Source of the DNA: Streptococcus pseudopneumoniae
GTDB taxonomy: Bacteria; Bacillota; Bacilli; Lactobacillales; Streptococcaceae
Assembly: GCF_001073085.1 (NCBI RefSeq)
Contig: NZ_JVFV01000038.1
Location: 31,167 to 63,749, forward strand
Direction of reading: 5' to 3'
DNA: 32,583 bases
Part shown: in pieces, positions 26,068 to 32,583 of the stretch
Layout of the letters: each line of letters begins with the position of its first letter
Position numbering within the stretch: position 1 is the stretch's first letter
Program-made: the position numbers and the translations under genes
The notes under the pieces: model-generated
The model's input: only the letters and a program-made list of their open reading frames with translations
What the model was told of the DNA's origin: nothing
Database searches by the model: none

Positions 26068-26295
26068 TGCATTCCCTCCATTTTGTAAACTGCACCTATT
26101 TTCTCATAATTCTGACAATTTGGCAAGTCTTTCCCCATCAAGACTGGATTCGCCATAAAAACGAAAGCATAGAGATTGCCATAGTTGGTCCAAACTGCCT
26201 AAAGAGATAACAACCCATAGCAAGAGGATATTGGCAAAGGGAAGAGAGATAAACTTAGAGAATGATTGAGTTTCTAAGACATACTTTCTAAAAAG
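26064..26295 (-). pseudogene. 3' remnant of a membrane-protein gene, frameshifted
   Basis: One frame reads KFISLPFANILLLWVVISL; a single-base shift near the following TTAGGCA moves to a second frame reading AVWTNYGNLYAFVFMANPVLMG and on to a stop at 26064-26066. Together they look like the last hydrophobic helix and tail of a membrane protein. No start remains; upstream lies the oatA-like terminator. Family not recognised. Confidence 0.6.
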
Positions 26296-26326
26296 AAAAA
26301 GTAGAGAAAGGTCATCTCTACTTTTT
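26296..26326 (-). terminator. Terminator of OatA-like gene
   Basis: AAAAAGTAGAGA / TCTCTACTTTTT, 7-base loop, perfect stem, five T then CTTTTT on the minus strand. Confidence 0.85.
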
Positions 26327-26331
26327 AAATA

Positions 26332-28149
26332 TTATTTTGACTTCACAGGCTTATCTGCCAAGGCCTTGATAGCTGATGCTATCGTTTCTGCGTAGAGCTT
26401 AGCTCCCTCTTCTAGTTTGGTATTATCACTTCCAAAGTGAACCTGGTCTGTTCCTTTCCAAATGTCTGGATGATCTTTAGATACCTGATTCCAGTCTGCA
26501 ACCTCAATGTAAGGATACTTTTGAGCTACTTCACGCACATAGCTAGCATACTGTTCTACATAAGGCTGAGTTGCTTGAGTTTTATCCCCTTCATAAGGTG
26601 TCACAAGTACAAGCTGATGGCCCTTAGGTAGATTTGTTATCAAAGAATCGATATCAGCCTTATAATCCTCAGGGTTATTCACTCCAGTAGCAATAACGAC
26701 TATTTTAGGGAGGACTTTATTCTGACTGCGGTTGAGCATAATAGCATTGGCTTGCTTGGTATTTCTGCTGACTTGACCATCTGTCTGAGCGTCTGGTAGA
26801 ACCTCTTTTAGTCCAGGTGTTGCACGCAAGGTTACAGAATCTCCGATGATGGATACACCATCGGCAATATTGTAGCGACTTGCTTCTGCTTGATCCGCCA
26901 TGGTTTTTGTACGGGTAATATTAGTTTGAGCTTGATTGAGGCCATTTACCATCAAATCCGTTTCAAAAGCACCGACTTGGGGAGCTATGAGCATCACAAT
27001 CAGTGTCAGTAAGCTAAGGAAACCGACGCTACCCGCAAAAATTGGTTGAATATGCGGAATTTCTTTTACCTTTTGCAATAAGCTACTGTTCTTCCCTGCA
27101 ATGAAAGGTTCAATCACATAGAAAGAAAGGCTTGCAAAGAGATAAGAGAAGATAGTGGTGAGAATCACAGCTGGTAGATTGCTCATCAACTGAGAGAAAA
27201 TGATATAAAACGGCCAGTGGAAAAGATAAACGGCATAGCTGGTGTCAGCTAAGAAGCTAATTACCTTTGGCTCTTCAATCGTCGGAGTTTTCTCATGCAA
27301 AAGTCGTGCTGCAACGATCATCAGAAGAGCAGCTAAACTTGCCAACAAGAAGCCAAGTAAGTAGGCAAAGAGATAATTGAATTTCACGAAGAAGGTCAAT
27401 AAGAGTAAAAGTCCGAGACCAGCTGAAAAGACTAACAAGGTCTGTTTCAAGTCCATGATTTGATTCAAACGTTTGAGAAGAGGTGTCGTATGACGGACCC
27501 CTATCAAGGTAGCTAGGACACTACCTAGGAAGAATGGATAAACATGAGTTAGACTTGAAAAGTAAAGCGTTGAGTAGGAAGAAACGATAAAGCTACCAAT
27601 AAACATTGAAAGGAAGCTAACAACAAAGGTAATTGAAGATAGTAGAAAAACCATTCCCCGTAGTTGCCCACCTGTTTTGGCTTGCTTAGACATGAGCCAA
27701 ACTGCCAAGCCCCACAAGATATAGTAATGAACTTCAACCGCTAAACTCCAGTTGTGAACAAAGAGGTGAGGGATAAATTGAGATTCATAACTTCCTCCTG
27801 TCAGCATTTCATAGAAGTTAGTCATAAAACCAAGGACACCAGCAATCTGACCACCGATTCCTGCCACATAATCCTGTCGAACCAAGAAAGTAAAAGGCAT
27901 AACGACCAGGATCATCAAGACGACTGGTGGAAAAATCCGATAGAAACGTCTCCTGAAAAATCCTAGGATATCAATCTTACCTTTTTGTCCAAATTCTTCT
28001 AATAAAAGTGACGTGATTAGGAAACCTGAGAAGGTGAAGAAGACGTCAACCCCGAAGAAACCTCCTGGAAAAACCGTCTGAAAGAAATGGTACAAGAGTA
28101 CCAAGAGTAAGCCTGTAATCCTGATCAAGGAAAACCATTTAATACGCAT
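26332..28149 (-). CDS. OatA/Adr-like peptidoglycan O-acetyltransferase
   Basis: 605 residues. N-terminal acyltransferase-3 domain with about 10-11 membrane helices (about 1-390), including FGVDVFFTFSGFLI (family motif), FRRRFYRIFPP and HNWSLAVEVHYY. The C-terminal extracellular SGNH esterase-fold domain (about 430-600) has block I GDSV with the nucleophile Ser, GVNN (block III-like) and DQVHF, holding the Asp and His of the triad. This matches OatA/Adr, which puts O-acetyl groups on MurNAc and raises lysozyme resistance. Start ATG has GGAG at long spacing. Single gene next to tgt. Other acceptors (glycans) cannot be excluded. Confidence 0.88.
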   Translation of the reverse strand: MRIKWFSLIRITGLLLVLLYHFFQTVFPGGFFGVDVFFTFSGFLITSLLLEEFGQKGKIDILGFFRRRFYRIFPPVVLMILVVMPFTFLVRQDYVAGIGGQIAGVLGFMTNFYEMLTGGSYESQFIPHLFVHNWSLAVEVHYYILWGLAVWLMSKQAKTGGQLRGMVFLLSSITFVVSFLSMFIGSFIVSSYSTLYFSSLTHVYPFFLGSVLATLIGVRHTTPLLKRLNQIMDLKQTLLVFSAGLGLLLLLTFFVKFNYLFAYLLGFLLASLAALLMIVAARLLHEKTPTIEEPKVISFLADTSYAVYLFHWPFYIIFSQLMSNLPAVILTTIFSYLFASLSFYVIEPFIAGKNSSLLQKVKEIPHIQPIFAGSVGFLSLLTLIVMLIAPQVGAFETDLMVNGLNQAQTNITRTKTMADQAEASRYNIADGVSIIGDSVTLRATPGLKEVLPDAQTDGQVSRNTKQANAIMLNRSQNKVLPKIVVIATGVNNPEDYKADIDSLITNLPKGHQLVLVTPYEGDKTQATQPYVEQYASYVREVAQKYPYIEVADWNQVSKDHPDIWKGTDQVHFGSDNTKLEEGAKLYAETIASAIKALADKPVKSK

Positions 28150-28237
28150 ACGAGTTTATTCTCCGCTCATTAGAGTAGTAAAAAAACTATCTAATGTTCA
28201 TTCCATACTACCTTTATTTTATCAAAAAAAGAAGAAA

Positions 28238-28261
28238 AATCCTAAGAGAAAACTTAGGATT
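28238..28261 (-). terminator. tgt terminator
   Basis: AATCCTAAG, 6-base loop, CTTAGGATT followed by TTTTC on the minus strand. Confidence 0.75.
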
Positions 28262-28281
28262 TCAGCTTTAGATTAATAATC

Positions 28282-29427
<1,146 letters not shown>

Positions 29428-29490
29428 TTACCTCCGAAGCTGGGAAAGACAGCCCCAGTTCTTACTTTGTGCCCAAGGGCATACTGTATG

Positions 29491-29519
29491 ATTCTATCAA
29501 AAAAAACAGGAACTGTCAC
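29491..29519 (-). promoter_or_regulatory. tgt promoter
   Basis: GTGACA (29514-29519), 17-base spacer, TAGAAT (29491-29496) preceded by TGA. The 65-base leader can form CTGGG/CCCAG. Confidence 0.6.
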
Positions 29520-29529
29520 GAACTATGGT

Positions 29530-29770
29530 ATAAGAATTTTGTGTTTACAATTGATTTCCGTTGCTTATCGTTAGTTGAGTTTTTGCTTATTTTTATTTAA
29601 AATTATTTCCATTGATTACCGTCATTTTTTTAAATCGTATTCATCTTCGTATTCATTTTCATACCATGTTTGCCCGTATAGTTGAGAAGATTGCAATTTA
29701 ACTCTAATAGTTTACAAACTCCCCGACCTCTGGACAAGGTCTATTTTTTTTGAAAAAAAGTAAAAAACTT
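29530..29770. other. Gene-free stretch between tgt and prophage cassette
   Basis: No gene is supportable. On the minus strand a 29-codon frame ends GQTWYENEYEDEYDLKK and a stop near 29625; it may be the tail of a lost phage gene. ATTGATTTCCGTTG (near 29549) and ATTGATTACCGTCA (near 29610) are similar. The attachment site probably lies in or near this stretch, but its core cannot be recognised without the other prophage end. Confidence 0.4.
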
Positions 29771-29781
29771 TATCAAAACGC

Positions 29782-29810
29782 TTGACTTCCACGGTGTACC
29801 GTGATATAAT
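29782..29810 (+). promoter_or_regulatory. Phage cassette promoter with embedded operator palindrome
   Basis: TTGACT (29782-29787), 17-base spacer, TATAAT (29805-29810). Within the spacer CACGGTGTACCGTG (29790-29803) is a perfect 6-base inverted repeat with a 2-base centre. Repressor binding there would block RNA polymerase. Confidence 0.8.
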
Positions 29811-29841
29811 ATAATCAAGATAAGGAAAGGAGGTGAGGAAG

Positions 29842-29991
29842 TTGAACAAAGAAGATTGGCTTAGGTTACTTGAAAAGGCGATAGACAATATCCCTGAAAC
29901 AGTAACTGCTATCGCAAGTCTAGTGACCGCAATAACGGTCGCTAGGCAAAACAAAAAGCGTAAACCGAAATCCCGTCAAAGAAAAAGGTAA
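29842..29991 (+). CDS. Small basic phage peptide, function unknown (49 residues)
   Basis: TTG start at 29842 behind AGGAGGTGAGG, a strong ribosome site that decides the start. MNKEDWLRLLEKAIDNIPET, an amphipathic stretch (VTAIASLVTAITVA), then a highly basic tail QNKKRKPKSRQRKR. It could touch membrane or nucleic acid. It recalls small holin-like toxin peptides found in Firmicutes, but that is only resemblance. First gene of the cassette. Confidence 0.65.
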   Translation: MNKEDWLRLLEKAIDNIPETVTAIASLVTAITVARQNKKRKPKSRQRKR

Positions 29992-29997
29992 ACGCTA

Positions 29998-30028
29998 AGA
30001 GGTTGGGGCGAAAGCCCCTCACACCTCT
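29998..30028 (+). other. Two-part RNA hairpin after the 49-residue gene
   Basis: AGAGGT pairs with ACCTCT; inside, GGGGC-GAAA-GCCCC is capped by a GNRA tetraloop. It is followed by ATTTTATC, so it could be a leaky terminator or protect the RNA. Confidence 0.55.
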
Positions 30029-30056
30029 ATTTTATCAAATGAAAAGAGGAAAAGCA

Positions 30057-30131
30057 ATGGTTAGTGCAATAGCTATTTTTATAATTGCAATCAATGTATA
30101 TATCTATTTAAAAAATAAAAAGGACAAATAA
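30057..30131 (+). CDS. 24-residue single-helix membrane peptide
   Basis: ATG behind AGAGGA; a 15-residue hydrophobic helix (AIAIFIIAINVYIYL) and a tail KNKKDK. Its stop is one base before the start of the HTH gene. It has the size and shape of type I-like toxin peptides, or could be a small phage membrane peptide. Too small for firm coding proof. Confidence 0.5.
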   Translation: MVSAIAIFIIAINVYIYLKNKKDK

Positions 30132-30132
30132 T

Positions 30133-30312
30133 ATGAGAAAAGTTATTCAAGAATTACTTAACAGTTCTATTTCTACATCTGCTATTTCGCAAGGCGCTGG
30201 AGTTCCGTGGACTACTGTTTCTGATCTCAGAAAAGGAAAAACAAGCATGGACAAAATGGCCCTTCTCACAGCAGAAAAACTTTATGAATTTGCTACAGCT
30301 GATAAGCAGTGA
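30133..30312 (+). CDS. Small HTH (XRE/Cro-like) DNA-binding protein
   Basis: 59 residues, MRKVIQELLNSSISTSAISQ; the pattern ISTSAISQGAGVPWTTVSDLRKGKTSMDKMALLTAEKLYEF matches a Cro/CI helix-turn-helix with recognition helix at WTTVSDLRKG. Start has only a weak ribosome site (AAAGGAC), suggesting coupling to the 24-residue ORF just before it. It could repress the palindrome at 29790-29803. A terminator follows directly. Confidence 0.75.
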   Translation: MRKVIQELLNSSISTSAISQGAGVPWTTVSDLRKGKTSMDKMALLTAEKLYEFATADKQ

Positions 30313-30332
30313 TTTCGGTCACTGCTTTTATT
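30304..30332 (+). terminator. Terminator of the small phage cassette
   Basis: AAGCAGTGA, loop TTTCGG, TCACTGCTT, then TTATT. The first arm includes the last codons of the HTH gene. Confidence 0.8.
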
Positions 30333-30339
30333 ATTGCAA

Positions 30340-30369
30340 ACAAAAAACCGCAAGCCTAGGCCTGCGGTT
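30340..30369 (-). terminator. Endolysin terminator
   Basis: Minus strand AACCGCAGGCC, TA, GGCTTGCGGTT (one mismatch) followed by TTTTTG; 25 bases past the lysin stop. Confidence 0.8.
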
Positions 30370-30394
30370 AGTGTAATCTATTTTGAAATTCTTC

Positions 30395-31366
30395 CTATTG
30401 TTGCTTTTCTTCTTTTTCCTTGTCAACTACCGTGATAAGACCATCTGGTTCAGTTTTGAATGCTGGATCTGTATGAAGTTCACCGTTTGCCTTCAGATAG
30501 TACCAGCCATCACCAGACTTGATAAATTTTTTAGATAGCATATAACCATCTTTTTCTTCCATAAAATACCAGGTTTCACGGTATTTCACCCAACCTGTAG
30601 CCATACGACCATCTGACTTGAAGAAATACCATCGATGGTTGAGGAACATCCAGCCTGTGACCATTGCGCCACGTTTGTCAAGATAGAACCAGTCTTTACC
30701 ATCGTTGAACCATCGATTGATTAGGCAATAGCCACGATCATCAAAGTAGAACCATTCGTTGTTGATTTGCTTCCATGAGTTTGTAGGATAAGAACCATCT
30801 GACTCCTCCCACCACCAGCCAGTGCCGTTACGCTTCCAGCCTGCTTCAGATAAGCCGCCTTCGATATCCTTTTTAAACTGCTCACGGCTGATGCCCCATT
30901 TGGCCAAGTAAGGATATGGATCTACATGGTCGGAGTAGTTTCGAGGTTGATTATAGGTGCAGTATTGATGTGTCTTGATGCCTGCTAGACTGTCAGAGTC
31001 TAACGTTTTAGGAATCCCTGCTTCATCGGCAAGGTTTCGCAAAAGCTCAACATAGAGCTTATAATCACGCATGAACTCTTCTTTTGTGCTGTGGCTTTCA
31101 ATCAGCTCAACTTGGCCGTATCCTTCAACGTTCCAGCCACCTCCTACGTCGTATGCCCCCATGTCTGTATACCAGGTCTGCATCACACGGCCGTTACCTA
31201 CAACGTGTGAGAAAAATCCTGAATCAACAGGACGGCGCATGTGGTAGTCTGCTTCATTTTGTGCCGTTGAGTTCGGGTTCCCTGTTGAATGCGCATGAAT
31301 TTGTCTGTATGGTTGTTCCCCAACTTGTGGAAGGTCAGTTCTTAGTCTACTTGTATCAATATCCAT
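30395..31366 (-). CDS. Prophage endolysin, LytA-like choline-binding N-acetylmuramoyl-L-alanine amidase
   Basis: 323 residues. N-terminal Amidase_2 domain (about 1-170), close to LytA ([20 protein letters not shown]). Catalytic and zinc residues known from LytA are kept: His26, Glu87, His133, His147 and Asp149. The C-terminal domain (about 174-310) has about six aromatic choline-binding repeats ([41 protein letters not shown]). The end PDGLITVV matches LytA; nine extra charged residues DKEKEEKQQ follow. It needs choline-bearing teichoic acid. No signal peptide, so the holin must release it. ATG overlaps the holin stop by one base. Confidence 0.95.
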   Translation of the reverse strand: MDIDTSRLRTDLPQVGEQPYRQIHAHSTGNPNSTAQNEADYHMRRPVDSGFFSHVVGNGRVMQTWYTDMGAYDVGGGWNVEGYGQVELIESHSTKEEFMRDYKLYVELLRNLADEAGIPKTLDSDSLAGIKTHQYCTYNQPRNYSDHVDPYPYLAKWGISREQFKKDIEGGLSEAGWKRNGTGWWWEESDGSYPTNSWKQINNEWFYFDDRGYCLINRWFNDGKDWFYLDKRGAMVTGWMFLNHRWYFFKSDGRMATGWVKYRETWYFMEEKDGYMLSKKFIKSGDGWYYLKANGELHTDPAFKTEPDGLITVVDKEKEEKQQ

Positions 31367-31785
31367 TATTGTTCTCCTTCGTTCTTATCGTTTTTATCGC
31401 CAGATAAACGCTCAAATGCCTTAATAATAGGCTGGAAGATAGTCACATTACCTTTCAACTTACGGTAATTTTCGATTAGCGATTGGAAAGTAAAAAGCAA
31501 ATATCCGAGATAAATCGAATACAAGAATGCAAAGCCTGTTTTTTCAGGTAGCAAGATAGACATCGGAATCAATACCATCAACAAGAGGACACCTAGAATC
31601 TTTCGAATCAAGCCGTTAATACCAATCTTACTCTTGTATTCAATTTCTGGATTTGCAATTGCTGCAAACGTCCCTGATGCAAAATCTACGATTTCTAGAA
31701 TCACAATTAAGCCTAAAGCATACAATACCAAGCCATCTTCTGTTTGAATCAGGCTTCTAAAAAAGTTAAACAATTCGATTTTCAT
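31366..31785 (-). CDS. Phage holin (Holin_4/toxin-secretion holin family)
   Basis: 139 residues with three hydrophobic helices at about 18-38, 62-82 and 85-105 and a charged C-terminus ([16 protein letters not shown]), usual for streptococcal phage holins. It permeabilises the membrane to let the amidase reach the wall. ATG at 31785 with AGGAG. It overlaps the lysin gene by one base, so lysis genes are coupled. The family name is from position and pattern. Confidence 0.85.
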   Translation of the reverse strand: MKIELFNFFRSLIQTEDGLVLYALGLIVILEIVDFASGTFAAIANPEIEYKSKIGINGLIRKILGVLLLMVLIPMSILLPEKTGFAFLYSIYLGYLLFTFQSLIENYRKLKGNVTIFQPIIKAFERLSGDKNDKNEGEQ

Positions 31786-31795
31786 ATATTCTCCT

Positions 31796-32455
31796 TTACT
31801 GAACAGGTTTTGTCTCTAACTCATTAGATGTTTGAGTCTGTTTGTCGTTTTTTGTTCCATCCCACTTCCAAACGGCAAGTAAACCATTTTGAGATGGTCC
31901 ACCTTCAAGTTGCTTGATAGATTCGCCTTTGTAAGTAAAAACCTGATTTGTCTGAATCAAGACATGCTTGCCTTCGCCATTCAATTCAACGTGTTCAGGA
32001 TCTTCAATCACAAACATATCACCCGGTTGATAGACCTTGCCTTCCTCAACAAGTGGGAAGAGTTCGACAAGTTCCTTGTAGGTTGTACCGTAGGCGATTT
32101 TTTCTCCCATGATAGAATCTTGAGCCATGACACGCACTACTTTGTCGATTTTATTTGCAAGAGCAGAAAGTCTGTCCTGCTCGTTCTTGTTTTGAGCAAT
32201 CTGTTGCTCAGCTTGTTCAAGCTTATTCTGCGCCTGCACAATTGCAGAGCTTGGGTCCAATTCAGACTTGAGAACATCCAGTACCGCTTGAATCAAGACA
32301 TCTTCTGATTCATTTGTACGGTCTCCAGGGAATGATCGTGAGTTAGTGCTATAGCGGTTTCCTTCTGATAATTGAATTTCTACCACGGTCTCAACATTGG
32401 ACCCAGAAATTCTTAAGTACGGTTTTGTTGATAAGTTGTAACCATTGATTGCCAT
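31796..32455 (-). CDS. Phage DUF1366-like protein of the tail-lysis region
   Basis: 219 residues. Beta-rich start (MAINGYNLSTKPYLRISGSN, VVEIQLSEGNRYSTNSRSF), a coiled coil at about 75-108 (AQNKLEQAEQQIAQNKNEQDR), then a mixed C-terminal part (YKELVELFPLVEEGKVYQPGD, VLIQTNQVFTYKGESIK). Streptococcal phages carry such proteins between tail fibre and holin genes. ATG has AGGAG; it follows the next gene upstream by two bases. Role unknown; possibly a structural or host-contact accessory. Confidence 0.65.
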   Translation of the reverse strand: MAINGYNLSTKPYLRISGSNVETVVEIQLSEGNRYSTNSRSFPGDRTNESEDVLIQAVLDVLKSELDPSSAIVQAQNKLEQAEQQIAQNKNEQDRLSALANKIDKVVRVMAQDSIMGEKIAYGTTYKELVELFPLVEEGKVYQPGDMFVIEDPEHVELNGEGKHVLIQTNQVFTYKGESIKQLEGGPSQNGLLAVWKWDGTKNDKQTQTSNELETKPVQ

Positions 32456-32457
32456 GT

Positions 32458-32583
32458 CTATTCTCCTTTGTCGGCTGGTTTAGTTTGTTCATCAAGCAGA
32501 GCTTCCAGCTCATCCACTCGTGCTTGAAGTCTTTGATTTTCAGCCAATTGTTCTTCCAGCTGAATGCTCAAGAGATTATTTGC
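32458..32583 (-). CDS. Phage coiled-coil protein, C-terminal part (runs off window)
   Basis: 41 residues visible, ANNLLSIQLEEQLAENQRLQ, ending DEQTKPADKGE. Heptad pattern of a coiled coil. The start is outside the window. In related phages a small coiled-coil protein sits here, upstream of the DUF1366-like gene; the TAG at 32458-32460 is two bases from the next ATG. Confidence 0.7.
   Translation of the reverse strand, partial: ANNLLSIQLEEQLAENQRLQARVDELEALLDEQTKPADKGE

Larger units (their letters stand above)
29782..32583. mobile_element. Prophage, lysis end (partial)
   Basis: A DUF1366-like tail-region protein, holin and LytA-like amidase run on the minus strand in the usual order of streptococcal siphophage lysis modules, with a small opposed cassette beyond the lysin. 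No integrase or att core is seen. The left boundary is set at the first phage-like promoter and is uncertain; the right end is outside the window. Confidence 0.85.

Overview
The window reads as chromosome of a mitis-group Streptococcus (S. mitis, S. oralis or S. pneumoniae type). The basis is close protein-level recognition of pneumococcus-like genes (MutS/HexA, ArgR/ArgS, NrdI, Tgt, a YesMN-type two-component system, a LytA-like choline-binding lysin, an IS630-Spn1-like transposase), AT-rich spacers, AGGAGG ribosome sites and many short structured intergenic repeats. From memory, these genes sit at several separate loci in S. pneumoniae, so the order looks rearranged. I could not check this.

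Left part (1-8.1 kb): a decayed IS630 transposase; fusA, rpsG and rpsL on the minus strand (str operon, but with terminators and a dedicated promoter between rpsG and fusA); a divergent LytTR regulator/DUF3021 membrane protein pair; and mutS facing it across a shared terminator. Next (8.1-13.1 kb): a structured repeat, argR divergent from argS with ARG-box-like sites in the argR promoter, a 500-base gene-free stretch with a diverged direct repeat, two small membrane proteins, and an NRAMP-fold transporter whose metal-binding motifs are replaced.

Middle (13.2-21.5 kb), minus strand: nrdI, a four-helix membrane protein, a yesL-yesM-yesN operon (DUF624 protein, sensor kinase, AraC-type response regulator) with a possible CcpA site at its promoter, and a large LPXTG surface protein with coiled coils and a CAP domain. 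Upstream of that lie a 57-codon ORF behind a consensus promoter and a gene remnant. Then (21.5-25.2 kb): rpmG and rpmF, an SPFH protein with a ribbon-helix-helix protein whose promoter holds a perfect inverted repeat, and ilvD behind a 14/15 CodY box, closed by a nested inverted-repeat terminator element.

Right part (25.3-32.6 kb): a VOC-family gene broken by an amber codon, a DUF59 protein overlapped by a frameshifted membrane-protein remnant, an OatA-like O-acyltransferase, tgt, and then the lysis end of a prophage. The prophage part carries a DUF1366-like protein, a holin and a LytA-like amidase on the minus strand. A small opposed cassette holds a consensus promoter with an embedded palindrome, a 49-aa basic peptide, a 24-aa hydrophobic peptide and a 59-aa HTH protein. 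The prophage continues past the right edge. The likeliest undescribed material is that cassette, the 57-codon ORF at 20888-21061 and the atypical NRAMP protein. No rRNA, tRNA or CRISPR array was seen.
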